Shown here piece by piece: positions 46,439-56,987 of a stretch of 64,000 bases of DNA. This stretch comes from Microbacterium gorillae (lineage in GTDB: Bacteria; Actinomycetota; Actinomycetes; Actinomycetales; Microbacteriaceae): positions 109,761 to 173,760 of the forward strand of contig NZ_LN648870.1 of assembly GCF_000826185.2 (NCBI RefSeq). Reading direction: 5' to 3'. The position numbers and the translations under genes are program-made. The notes under the pieces are model-generated. The model made no database searches and was not told the DNA's origin. It was given only the letters and a program-made list of their open reading frames with translations. The number at the start of each line of letters is the position of its first letter. Position 1 is the stretch's first letter.

Positions 46439-47713
46439 ATGAACGGACGTATGCGCAAGGGACGCGCCCTGTGGGGTGCCGCCCTGGTGACCGCCGGCGC
46501 CCTGGTTCTCGCCGGTTGCGGCGGCGGATCGACCTCTGCCGAGAAGACCGATGGTGCCGCGACCGGTGACAGCACCGCCGCTGCGACGCAGGACCTCACC
46601 TTCAAGCTCGGCTCGCTGCTGCCGCAGACCGGTAGCCTCGCCTTCCTCGGCCCGCCCATGGAGTCCGGCGTGGGCCTCGCGGTCAAGGAGGTCAACGATG
46701 CCAAGGCCGGCATCACGATCGACCTGACCGCGGCGGACGAGGGCGACACCGACACCAAGGCGTACGAGACCTCGATCACCAAGCTGCGCAGCGCGGGCAT
46801 CACCGGCCTCGTCGGCGCAGCATCCTCGGGTGTGTCCAAGCTGATCCTGGACGGCAACGTCAGCGCCGGCATCATCCAGGTCTCGGCGTCGAACACGTCG
46901 CCGGACTTCACCGACTGGGATGACAACGGCCTGTACTTCCGCACCGCCCCGAGCGACCTGCTCCAGGGTGAGGTGCTCGGCAACCTCATCGCCGAGGACA
47001 GCCACAAGAACCTCGCGATCATCTACCAGAACGACGCCTACGGTGCCGGTCTGAAGGACGCCGTCACGAAGAACTTCGAAGAGACCGGTGGCAAGGTCGT
47101 CACCGCGCAGTCGTTCAACGTCGGTGACGCCACGTTCGACTCGCAGGTCGCCGCGGTCGCGGCCGCCAAGCCCGACGCTGTGGCGATCCTGACGTTCGAC
47201 CAGTTCAAGACGATCGCTCCGCTGCTGGTGAACGCCGGCGTCAAGGCTGACTCGTTCTACCTCGTCGACGGCAACCTGTCCCAGTACGGCGACGAGATCC
47301 CGGTCTCGCTCGCGGGCGCCAAGGGCACCAAGCCGGGCCCGAAGCTCTCGGACGATTTCACGACGCGTCTGAACACGTTCTGGACGGGCGAGGGCAACAA
47401 GGAGGTCAAGGACTTCACCTACGCCGGTGAGGCCTACGACGCCGTTGTTCTGATGGCGCTGGCCGCCCTGTCGGCCAAGTCCGTCGAGGGCAAGGACATC
47501 GCGTCCAAGATGCAGGAGGTCTCCGGCGGTTCCGGTGACGGTAAGAAGTGCACCACCTTCAAGGAGTGCGCGGACATCATCAACTCGGGCAAGGTTCCGG
47601 ACTACGACGGCTACTCGGGCGACGTGACCTTCGATGAGCACGGCGACCCGCAGGGTGCTGCCATCGGCATCTACAAGTACAACGACAAGAACGAGTACGA
47701 GCGCATCAACTGA
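46439..47713 (+). CDS. livJ: Branched-chain amino-acid ABC transporter substrate-binding lipoprotein
   Basis: A 424-residue periplasmic-binding-type protein. The signal peptide has a lipobox LVLAGC with the lipidated Cys at ~27, then a Gly/Ser/Thr linker. The family-6 peripheral binding fold starts LTFKLGSLLPQTGSLAFLGP and contains NLAIIYQNDAYGAG and SFNVGDATFDSQVAAVAA. It is anchored on the outer membrane face and delivers Leu/Ile/Val or related compounds to LivHMGF, encoded convergently. The ATG at 46439 is chosen for GAAGGAG 5 nt upstream; an ATG at 46421 is in frame. Confidence 0.92.
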   Translation: MNGRMRKGRALWGAALVTAGALVLAGCGGGSTSAEKTDGAATGDSTAAATQDLTFKLGSLLPQTGSLAFLGPPMESGVGLAVKEVNDAKAGITIDLTAADEGDTDTKAYETSITKLRSAGITGLVGAASSGVSKLILDGNVSAGIIQVSASNTSPDFTDWDDNGLYFRTAPSDLLQGEVLGNLIAEDSHKNLAIIYQNDAYGAGLKDAVTKNFEETGGKVVTAQSFNVGDATFDSQVAAVAAAKPDAVAILTFDQFKTIAPLLVNAGVKADSFYLVDGNLSQYGDEIPVSLAGAKGTKPGPKLSDDFTTRLNTFWTGEGNKEVKDFTYAGEAYDAVVLMALAALSAKSVEGKDIASKMQEVSGGSGDGKKCTTFKECADIINSGKVPDYDGYSGDVTFDEHGDPQGAAIGIYKYNDKNEYERIN

Positions 47714-47726
47714 CGCACTCGCACTG

Positions 47727-47760
47727 CGCGGGGCCCGGAGGCTCGCCTCCGGGCCCCGCG
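47727..47760 (+). terminator. livJ terminator
   Basis: Perfect 15-bp inverted repeat CGCGGGGCCCGGAGG/CCTCCGGGCCCCGCG with a CTCG loop, 13 nt after the livJ stop. Confidence 0.9.
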
Positions 47761-47777
47761 TTCGTGGAGCGAGCGAA

Positions 47778-47807
47778 AAGGCCCGGGAGCATGTGCTCCC
47801 GGGCCTT
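47778..47807 (-). terminator. Terminator of the livHMGF operon (minus strand)
   Basis: 14-bp inverted repeat AAGGCCCGGGAGCA/TGCTCCCGGGCCTT. On the minus strand it is followed by TTTTCGC, so it faces the liv operon ending at 47829. Confidence 0.85.
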
Positions 47808-47828
47808 CGTGTCAGCTGTGTCGGACCG

Positions 47829-48586
<758 letters not shown>

Positions 48587-48590
<4 letters not shown>

Positions 48591-49609
48591 GACTTGTCCT
48601 CCAGGTCTCCAGCGATCTCCGCGCGCTCGACGTCGATCTCCTCCAGCAGGCTGATGGCCTCGGTGTTCAGCTCGCCGGACACGCGACCGGTCACGACACC
48701 GAGATCCACGTCCTGGTGGCTGCCGAGGTACGCGTCCACCACCGCGGGGTCGTCCATCACCGTCTCCGGGGGACCCTCCGCGACCACGCGGCCCTCGGCC
48801 ATCACCACCACCCAGTCGGCGATGTGCCGGACCATGTGCATGTCGTGCTCGACGAACAGCACGGTCATGCCCCGATCCTTGAGATCGAGGATGTGATCGA
48901 GCAGCGACTGCGTCAGAGCCGGGTTGACGCCGGCCATCGGCTCGTCGAGCATGACCAGGTTGGGGTCGCTCATGAGCGCCCGCGCCATGTCCAGGAGCTT
49001 GCGCTGGCCGCCGGAGAGCGAGGCCGCGAAGTCCTTCTCCTTGGTGTCGAGCTTGAAGCGCGTCAGCAGTTCACGCGCTCGTGCCTCGATCTCGGCCTCC
49101 TGGCCCTTCCACAGGAAGGGGAAGAAGGACGCCCAGAAGTGCTCGCCCTTCTGGTTGGGAGCACCGAGCTTCATGTTCTCCAGCACCGTCAGCAGCGAGA
49201 GCGCCTTGGTGAGCTGGAAGGTGCGGACCTGACCCATCCGGGCGACCTTGAAGGAGGGCACGCCGGCGAGGTTCTTGCCGTCGTAGGTCCACGAGCCGGT
49301 GTTCGGCTTGTCGAAACCGCACAGCAGGTTGAACAGCGTGGTCTTGCCGGCGCCGTTGGGTCCGATCAGCGCGGTGATCGCATGACGCGGGATCTCCAGG
49401 TGATCGACGTCCACGGCGGTGAGGCCGCCGAAGCGCCGCGTCACATCATCGATCACGAGGATCGGGTCGACCTTGGCGACACCGGGGACGGGCTCACCGA
49501 CCGCGAGGCCGGTGGTCTTCGGGCGGCGAACGCTGCCGGTCGGTGTGGTGGTCTCATTCACGGAGGCGTCCTCGATCGGGGCGTCCTGGGGGTTCACGTC
49601 ACTTGACAA
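48587..49609 (-). CDS. livG: Branched-chain amino-acid ABC transporter ATP-binding protein LivG
   Basis: A 340-residue ATPase. An unusual ~45-residue N-terminal region precedes the core (ILVIDDVTRRFGGLTAVDVD). Walker A is GPNGAGKTT, the signature is LSGGQRK and Walker B is LVMLDEPMAGVNP. The C terminus carries ~35 residues beyond the normal LivG end (VSGELNTEAISLLEEIDVER). It overlaps livM by 11 nt. Confidence 0.94.
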
Positions 49610-50576
49610 AGGTCATCTCCCTCTTGTTTCCGAGGATGCCCTGCGGTCGGAAGATCACGATCAGCATCAGCGCGGCACCGACGAGCACGAAGCAGAGCGT
49701 CGAGGCCTGAGTGGTGGTCACTGGCAGCAAGCCGTGCTTGGCCATTTCCGGCAGCAGGTTGGTCAGGAAGGCGAAGACGACCCAGAACAGCACCGCCCCG
49801 AGCGTCGGGCCGAGCACCGTGGCGGCGCCGCCGAGCAGGAGGATCGTCCACAGGAAGAACGTGGTCGAGGTCGTGTAGTTGCCCGGAACCACGGCCGAGG
49901 GGAGCACGTAGACGATGCCGCCCAAGGCGCCGATCACGCCACCGATGACGAGCGCCTGCATCTTGAACGAGAACACGTTCTTGCCGAGCGAGCGAACGGC
50001 GTCCTCGTCCTCTCGGATGCCCTTGAGCACCCGGCCCCACGGGCTGCGCATCAGCGCCCAGACGACGAGCACGGCGATCGCCAGGAGGATCACACCGAAC
50101 ACGATGACCCAGAGGTCATTGGCCGTGTACTTCCATGGGCCGAAGCCGTACGTCCCCTCCGGGAACGGGTTCGCGGCGCGGAAGCCGGCGTGGTAGCCGG
50201 CCAGGCCGTCGGCGGAGTTGGTCACGTCATCGAACGCCTGCGTCGTGAACAGCAGGCGCACGATCTCGGCGGCCGCGATGGTCGCGATGGCGAGATAGTC
50301 CGCGCGCAGGCGCAGGGTCGGGATGCCGAGGATCAGCGCGAACACCGCGGCCGCGATGATGCCCAGCAGCATCGCGAGGTACCACGGCAGGCCGAGGGTG
50401 AGCACGCCGATCGCGTATCCGTAGCCGCCGAGAGCCATGAATGCGGCCATACCGAAGTTGAGCAGGCCGGCGTAGCCGAAGTGCACCGCGAGACCGGTGG
50501 CCGCCAGCGCGTACGCGATGGTGACCGGGCTCAGCAGATAGGAGGCGGTGTTGCTCAGGATGCTTCCGAAGTCCAT
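49599..50576 (-). CDS. livM: Branched-chain amino-acid ABC transporter permease LivM
   Basis: A 325-residue permease with about eight to ten helices. LAVHFGYAGLLNFGMAAFMA and GIPTLRLRADYLAIATIAAA are the LivM motifs, SPWGRVLKGIREDEDAVRSL is the ATPase-coupling loop and VIFRPQGILGNKREM the C terminus. The ATG at 50576 overlaps the livH stop by one base (TGATG). Longer frames upstream run inside livH and are not coding. Confidence 0.95.
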   Translation of the reverse strand: MDFGSILSNTASYLLSPVTIAYALAATGLAVHFGYAGLLNFGMAAFMALGGYGYAIGVLTLGLPWYLAMLLGIIAAAVFALILGIPTLRLRADYLAIATIAAAEIVRLLFTTQAFDDVTNSADGLAGYHAGFRAANPFPEGTYGFGPWKYTANDLWVIVFGVILLAIAVLVVWALMRSPWGRVLKGIREDEDAVRSLGKNVFSFKMQALVIGGVIGALGGIVYVLPSAVVPGNYTTSTTFFLWTILLLGGAATVLGPTLGAVLFWVVFAFLTNLLPEMAKHGLLPVTTTQASTLCFVLVGAALMLIVIFRPQGILGNKREMTFVK

Positions 50577-51901
50577 CAGCCGAGCCTTTCCTTTCGTCCG
50601 AGCAGTCCCTGCGGTCTCACCAGCAGCATGATGATGAGCACGACGAGGGCTCCCGCGTACTTGAGGTCGCTGGGTACGCCGAAGACCGTGCAGGTCTCCA
50701 CCACGATGCCGATGATGAGCGCACCGATCAGCGCGCCGGTTGCGGAACCGAGCCCGCCGAGAGTGATGGCGGAGAAGATCAGCAGCAGCATGCCGGTACC
50801 CATGTCCCACTTCACGCCGGGGCGGAAGTAGGCCCACAGCACGCCGGAGAGGGCGGCGAGGCCACCGGCGAGCATCCAGACCAAACGGATGACGCGGTCC
50901 ACGTTGATGCCGGATGCGGCAGCCAGTTGCGGGTTGTCCGAGATGGCGCGGGTGGCCTTGCCGACGCGGGTGCCGCGCAGGAAGAAGATCACGCCGAGGA
51001 TCGCGATGATCGAGACCCCCATGCTGATGAGGTCGATGTAGCTCAGTCGGATCGGACCGAAGACCATCGGGTCCGGGCTGGCCCCCGGCAGCTGTGCGGT
51101 CCCGCCGCCGATGAGGAACTGCAGTGCGTAGCGCAGCGCGAGGGAGAGGCCGATGCTGACGATCATCAGCTGCACGGTGCCGAGCCCTCGGCGGCGCAGC
51201 GGACGCCACAGGCCGGCGTCCATCGCGAGGCCGAGCGCGACACCGCCGACGATCGCGGCCGTGACGCCGAGCCAGAGCGGCAGATGCCAGAACGAACTGA
51301 CGATCAGCGCCACGACGGCGCCCCAGGACACCATCTCGCCGTGCGAGAAGTTCGACAGGCCGGTCGTACCGTACACGAGCGCCGCGCCCATCGCGGCCAG
51401 CGCCAGCAGCAGACCGAAGTTGATGCCGTTGACCAGGCCGCCGAGGAATTCGTCGAACTTGGACGTGGTCTGTCTCACCCCCTCACCGAGGAAGAGGTTG
51501 ACGATCTTGGAGCCGGTCAGGCCGAACTCCACCTCCTGCGAGGCGGACCCGCTCGAGCCGTCCTCGCTGCCGACGATCACGCCCTTCGGCAGCGTCGACT
51601 CGTCCACCGTGATGGTGTACTTCGCCTTCTCGGGGACGTACAGGCGCCACTTGCCCTCGGCATCGGTTTTGGTGTGCGCCTTGAAGCCGTTGCCGTCCAC
51701 TTCGACGACGACGTCGGGGACGGGCTTGTCGTCGAACGTGATCGTTCCGGCGAAGTAGAAGTCGGTCTTCTCCTGGTCATCCCCGGGCGCGGCATGCGCG
51801 GTCGCGGGGGCCAGGAGGACGGAGGCGAAGGCGATCAGGATGACGAGCAGAGCGAGCGTCCATCGTCGTGGACGGGTGAGATCGGATGTGGTGGAAGCCA
51901 C
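50576..51901 (-). CDS. livH: LivH-type permease with N-terminal signal peptide and extracytoplasmic beta-domain
   Basis: A 441-residue protein; LivH is usually ~290-300. Residues ~14-38 look like a signal peptide (TLALLVILIAFASVLLAPAT, AHA-AP cleavage-like site). Residues ~47-105 form a carboxypeptidase-regulatory/CNA-B-like beta domain (FYFAGTITFDDKPVPDVVVE, then DAEGKWRLYVPEKAKYTITV). The LivH permease starts at ~155 (GLVNGINFGLLLALAAMGAA) and ends VRPQGLLGRKERLG. The GTG at 51901 is chosen for GGGAGGA just upstream; an ATG at 51940 lacks a site. First gene of livHMGF. Confidence 0.9.
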   Translation of the reverse strand: MASTTSDLTRPRRWTLALLVILIAFASVLLAPATAHAAPGDDQEKTDFYFAGTITFDDKPVPDVVVEVDGNGFKAHTKTDAEGKWRLYVPEKAKYTITVDESTLPKGVIVGSEDGSSGSASQEVEFGLTGSKIVNLFLGEGVRQTTSKFDEFLGGLVNGINFGLLLALAAMGAALVYGTTGLSNFSHGEMVSWGAVVALIVSSFWHLPLWLGVTAAIVGGVALGLAMDAGLWRPLRRRGLGTVQLMIVSIGLSLALRYALQFLIGGGTAQLPGASPDPMVFGPIRLSYIDLISMGVSIIAILGVIFFLRGTRVGKATRAISDNPQLAAASGINVDRVIRLVWMLAGGLAALSGVLWAYFRPGVKWDMGTGMLLLIFSAITLGGLGSATGALIGALIIGIVVETCTVFGVPSDLKYAGALVVLIIMLLVRPQGLLGRKERLG

Positions 51902-53749
<1,848 letters not shown>

Positions 53750-53756
53750 ACATCCC

Positions 53757-53825
53757 GCGAAACACCCAAGCGCGTCCGAGAAACCCCGCACCGCGGGAGG
53801 TCTCGGACGCGCTTGGGTGTCTCGC
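53757..53825 (+). terminator. guaB terminator abutting the sulP start
   Basis: 25-bp inverted repeat with a single mismatch (53757-53781/53801-53825) and a 19-nt loop that itself can pair CCCGC/GCGGG. Its right arm ends one base before the in-frame ATG of sulP. Confidence 0.9.
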
Positions 53826-55361
53826 ATGAGAGCGAGGGTGGCCGTGCCGCAGATTCCCGATGCACCGGCGTCGAGCGCGTATCGACTGCCGAACGGGCAG
53901 GTGCCGGTGCGGGCGGTGCTGCGCCGTCCGCGGCTGCTGCTGACCGAGTCCCTCGCCGGCATCGTGACGACGCTCGCGCTGATTCCCGAGGTCATCTCGT
54001 TCTCCCTGATCTCCGGGGTCGGACCGGACGTCGCGCTGCTGTCTTCGGTCGTTCTCGCGATCGTGATGTCCTTCCTCGGCGGGCGTCCCGCGATGGTGAC
54101 GGCGGCCGCCGGGTCCGTCGCGCTCGTGCTGGCGCCGATGGTGCAGGCGCACGGCACGGCGTACGTCCTGCCCGCCGTGCTGCTGACCGGTGTGATCCAG
54201 ATCGCGTTCGGACTCGGCGGCCTGGCGAAGCTCATCCGCTACATCCCGCGTTCCGTGATGATCGGTTTCGTGAACGCGCTCGGCGTGCTGATCTTCGTGG
54301 CGCAGCTGCAGCACGTGATCGATGTGCCGTGGCAGGTCTACCCGCTGTTCGCCGTCACGCTGCTCATCGTCATCTTCCTGCCCCGGCTCACCACGGCCGT
54401 CCCAGCGCCGCTGGTCGCGATCGTGCTCGTGACCGCCGCGGCCGTGGTGTTCGGCATGAACGTCCCCACCGTGGGGGACGAGGGATCCGTCAGCGGCGTG
54501 CTGCCGGGGTTGACGCCCTGGACCGTGCCGTTCGACCTGGAGACGCTGCGCATCATCGCCCCGACGGCCGTCGCGGCGGCCCTCGTCGGTCTGCTCGAGT
54601 CGCTGCTGACCGCGAAGCTCGTCGACGATATGACGGACAGCCGTTCGGCGAAGGGACGCGAGTCCTGGGGCCTCGGCATCGCGAACATCCTCGCCGGAGC
54701 GTGGGGCGGCGTCGCCGGGTGCGCGATGATCGGTCAGACCGTGGTCAACGTGGAGATCGGACGCGCTCGCACCCGGGTGTCGACCGTCGTCGCCGGCCTG
54801 TTCCTGCTGCTGCTGATCGGCGTGCTCTCGCCCGTGATGGCGATGATCCCGATGGCGGCGCTCGCGGCGGTCATGATGATCGTCGCGCTGCGCACGGTGG
54901 ACTGGCACAGCGTCCGGCCCGCGACGCTCCGCCGGATGCCGGTACCGGAGACCCTGGTCATGCTGGTCACCGTCGCGGTCACCGTGATCACGAGCAACCT
55001 CGCCACCGGCGTCGGCGTCGGCGTGCTGCTGGCCCTGGTGCTGTTCGCCCGCCGCATCGCGCACGTCGTCCACGTCGAGCGGCAGCTGGACCCGGACGGC
55101 ACCGTGGTCCGCTACCGCGTCCTCGGTCCGCTGTTCTTCGCCTCCAGCAATGACTTGGTCGACCAGTTCTCCTACGTCGACGATCCGGTCCGCGTGGAGA
55201 TCGACCTCAGCGGCTCACACGTCTGGGATGCGTCCAGCGTCGCCGCCCTGGACGCCGTCACGACCCGCTACGCCAAACACGGCGCGACGGTGGACCTCAT
55301 CGGGCTGAACCCGCACAGCGCCGCCTTCCACACGCGCCTGTCCGGCTCCCTCAACTCCTGA
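53826..55361 (+). CDS. SulP family (SLC26-like) anion transporter with STAS domain
   Basis: A ~511-residue membrane protein with about ten to twelve helices. LLLTESLAGIVTTLALIPEV and ISFSLISGVGPDVALLSSVV are the first SulP helices. RPAMVTAAAGSVALVLAPM and LESLLTAKLVDDMTDSR, followed by a Gln-free GVAGCAMIGQTVVNV loop, match bacterial SulP. The C-terminal ~100 residues are a short STAS domain (VRVEIDLSGSHVWDASSVAA). Substrate is unknown (sulfate, bicarbonate or dicarboxylates in relatives). Start is uncertain: ATG 53826 touches the terminator, while GTG 53844 has GAGAGCGAGG 6 nt upstream and may be the real one. Confidence 0.88.
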   Translation: MRARVAVPQIPDAPASSAYRLPNGQVPVRAVLRRPRLLLTESLAGIVTTLALIPEVISFSLISGVGPDVALLSSVVLAIVMSFLGGRPAMVTAAAGSVALVLAPMVQAHGTAYVLPAVLLTGVIQIAFGLGGLAKLIRYIPRSVMIGFVNALGVLIFVAQLQHVIDVPWQVYPLFAVTLLIVIFLPRLTTAVPAPLVAIVLVTAAAVVFGMNVPTVGDEGSVSGVLPGLTPWTVPFDLETLRIIAPTAVAAALVGLLESLLTAKLVDDMTDSRSAKGRESWGLGIANILAGAWGGVAGCAMIGQTVVNVEIGRARTRVSTVVAGLFLLLLIGVLSPVMAMIPMAALAAVMMIVALRTVDWHSVRPATLRRMPVPETLVMLVTVAVTVITSNLATGVGVGVLLALVLFARRIAHVVHVERQLDPDGTVVRYRVLGPLFFASSNDLVDQFSYVDDPVRVEIDLSGSHVWDASSVAALDAVTTRYAKHGATVDLIGLNPHSAAFHTRLSGSLNS

Positions 55362-55374
55362 CCTCTGACCCTGC

Positions 55375-55427
55375 TGTCCCACTTCCCGCCGATCTCCGCC
55401 TCACGGAAATCGACAGAAAGCGGGACA
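55375..55427. terminator. Bidirectional terminator between sulP and rtcB
   Basis: 24-bp imperfect inverted repeat (55375-55398/55404-55427; loop CCTCA) in the 74-bp convergent gap. Outer TGTCCC/GGGACA arms and inner ATCTCCG/CGGAAAT pair. Confidence 0.8.
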
Positions 55428-55435
55428 AGGGTGGG

Positions 55436-56605
55436 TCAGTCGCCCTTCACGTTCACGAGCTGACGCAGCGTGTGCCGCACCCGCACCAGGTCGGACGCGT
55501 CGGCCATCACCTGATCGATGGACTTGTACGCCTGCGGGATCTCGTCGATGAACGCGTCGGTGTCGCGATACTCGATGCCGACCATCGCCGCTCGGAGCTG
55601 CTCGTGCGTGAACGTCCGGCGCGCCGCCGTCCGGGAGTACTCCCGACCCGCACCGTGCGGCGACGAGTTCAGTGACAGCGGGTTGCCGAGGCCCTCGACG
55701 ACGTAGGACGCGGTGCCCATCGACCCCGGAATGAGCCCCGGACGCCCGACGTCAGCCTGGATCGCACCCTTCCGCGACACCCACACCTGCTTGCCGAAGT
55801 GCCGCTCGTGCTCGGTGAAGTTGTGGTGGCAGTTGATCCGCTCGGCCTCGACCACGACACGGCCCATCGTCTCGGACAGCTGCCGCGCGACGCGGTCCAT
55901 CATCTCCTCGCGGTTGAGCAGGGCGAAGTGCTGCGCCCACCGCAGGTCCCGGATGTACGCGCCGAACTCGTCGGTGCCCTCGACGAGGTAGGCCAGGTCG
56001 GGGTCGGGCAGCTCGATCCACCACTGCTTCGCCAGGCGCTGCGCGACGGCGATGTGGTGCGTCGCGATCCGGTTGCCGACGCCTCGTGATCCTGAATGCA
56101 GGAACATCCACACCCGATCCAGCTCGTCGACGGATACCTCGATGAAGTGGTTGCCCGAGCCGAGCGAGCCGAGCTGCAGCCGCCACTGCGGCGCGAAGGT
56201 GTCGGGGTTCACGCCCGTGTCGGACGCGAGCGTCTCCAGCTCGGCGACCCGGGGCTGGGCGGTCTTGACGACCTTGCGGTTGCGGGCACCGGCGGACAGC
56301 GGCACGGCGCGCTCGATCTGCTGCCGGAGGCCGCGCAGGTCGGCGCCCTCGAGCTCGGCGCGCGTGAACTGCGTGCGGACGGCGATCATGCCGCAGCCGA
56401 TGTCGACACCGACCGCCGCGGGGATGATCGCGCCGAGCGTCGGGATGACCGAACCGACCGTCGCTCCCTTGCCGAGGTGCGCGTCCGGCATGAGTGCCAG
56501 GTGCGGGAAGATGAACGGCAGCGTGGCCGTGGTCTGCGCCTGGTCGAGGGTCTTCTCGTCCAGGACACTGGCCCAGTTGAGCAGCCGTGCGGAGATGGTC
56601 TCCAT
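55436..56605 (-). CDS. rtcB: RtcB-type RNA ligase
   Basis: A 389-residue Mn- and GTP-dependent ligase that joins 2',3'-cyclic phosphate (or 3'-phosphate) and 5'-OH RNA ends, as left by tRNA anticodon nucleases. LMPDAHLGKGATVGSVIP, GVDIGCGMIAV (metal Cys ~71), FLHSGSRGVGN and SPHGAGREYSRT (guanylated His ~317) are all present. The family fold is complete but short (E. coli RtcB 408). GAAGGAAAGG precedes the ATG. Immediately upstream on the same strand is a tRNA-like RNA module, and no archease or RtcA gene is nearby. Confidence 0.95.
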   Translation of the reverse strand: METISARLLNWASVLDEKTLDQAQTTATLPFIFPHLALMPDAHLGKGATVGSVIPTLGAIIPAAVGVDIGCGMIAVRTQFTRAELEGADLRGLRQQIERAVPLSAGARNRKVVKTAQPRVAELETLASDTGVNPDTFAPQWRLQLGSLGSGNHFIEVSVDELDRVWMFLHSGSRGVGNRIATHHIAVAQRLAKQWWIELPDPDLAYLVEGTDEFGAYIRDLRWAQHFALLNREEMMDRVARQLSETMGRVVVEAERINCHHNFTEHERHFGKQVWVSRKGAIQADVGRPGLIPGSMGTASYVVEGLGNPLSLNSSPHGAGREYSRTAARRTFTHEQLRAAMVGIEYRDTDAFIDEIPQAYKSIDQVMADASDLVRVRHTLRQLVNVKGD

Positions 56606-56631
56606 GATTCCTTTCCTTCGTCGAACGCCCG

Positions 56632-56651
56632 GAGGCGTCTGTGCGGACGCC
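56632..56651 (-). promoter_or_regulatory. Hairpin in the rtcB leader
   Basis: 7-bp stem AGGCGTC/GACGCCT with a 6-nt loop CGCACA, between the tRNA-like module and the rtcB ribosome binding site. Possible processing or control element. Confidence 0.5.
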
Positions 56652-56661
56652 TTCGGCGCCC

Positions 56662-56715
56662 TGGCGGGACGTGCGGGATTCGAACCCGGCGACCCCGGCC
56701 CATCCGGTACGCCCC
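56662..56715 (-). ncRNA. tRNA-like module without an anticodon arm, upstream of rtcB
   Basis: Read on the minus strand, 54 nt fold as a minimal tRNA. The acceptor stem GGGGCGT/ACGTCCC has 7 bp, one of them G-U. A D-like arm CCGG-ATGGG-CCGG and a 5-nt linker GGTCG occupy the place of the anticodon arm. The T arm is CCGGG-TTCGAAT-CCCGC (4 of 5 pairs) with the invariant TTCGAAT loop, and the end is G73 then encoded CCA. An outer 5-bp stem GCGCC/GGCGC (56724-56728 with 56656-56660) encloses it. No promoter is seen between it and the terminator upstream. Alternatives are a YrlA/Y-RNA-like tRNA mimic, which is known near rtcB in other bacteria, or a tRNA remnant. Confidence 0.55.
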
Positions 56716-56731
56716 CTGTGGACGGCGCTTG

Positions 56732-56772
56732 GAAAAGGAAAACGCCCCGGAACCTTCAGCGGTGCCGGGGCG
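56732..56772 (-). terminator. Strong terminator after the 30-codon gene
   Basis: On the minus strand ACGCCCCGG-CACC...GGTT-CCGGGGCGT is followed by TTTTCCTTTT, the clearest T-tracted terminator in the window. It begins 14 nt after the small ORF stop. Confidence 0.92.
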
Positions 56773-56785
56773 TGCGATCAGGAGA

Positions 56786-56878
56786 TCACTGATGCACGGG
56801 TGGCGCCGGAGGGTACGACTCATCGCGGTACTGCGGCTCACGCTGCACACCGCTGCGAAGTTCGAGCTTCGAGTTCAT
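56786..56878 (-). CDS. Predicted 30-residue protein between tnaA and rtcB
   Basis: Reading frame MNSKLELRSGVQREPQYRDE..., 30 residues, hydrophilic, no Cys or Trp, ending PPAPPVHQ. It has a strong Shine-Dalgarno GGAGGAAC 5 nt before the ATG and its own T-rich terminator just after, which is why it is called a gene rather than chance. A TACGGT box on the minus strand (56927-56932) could be its -10. It has no recognised family. It follows tnaA by 109 bp and precedes the tRNA-like module, all on the same strand. Confidence 0.6.
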   Translation of the reverse strand: MNSKLELRSGVQREPQYRDESYPPAPPVHQ

Positions 56879-56987
56879 GAGTGTTCCTCCGGGTGACGTC
56901 CGGGCCGATCTCGGCACGGACTGGCAACCGTACCCGGGCGGGGACGTCGCGCGCAACCCGGGCGTGTCGCGGCCTTCGTGGCGGGGG

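Noticed and set aside
56662..56690. A phage or island attachment site (tRNA 3' end) next to rtcB
   Set aside because: The T arm and CCA do look like an att core, but there is a pairing 5' acceptor strand and D arm, and no integrase or second copy of the sequence was seen. Kept only as an alternative for the tRNA-like module.
56662..56715. A normal tRNA gene
   Set aside because: There is no anticodon stem or loop; only 5 nt lie between the D-like and T arms. It cannot decode.
56786..56878. The 30-codon ORF as a tnaC-type leader of tryptophanase
   Set aside because: It lies downstream of tnaA, not upstream, and contains no Trp.
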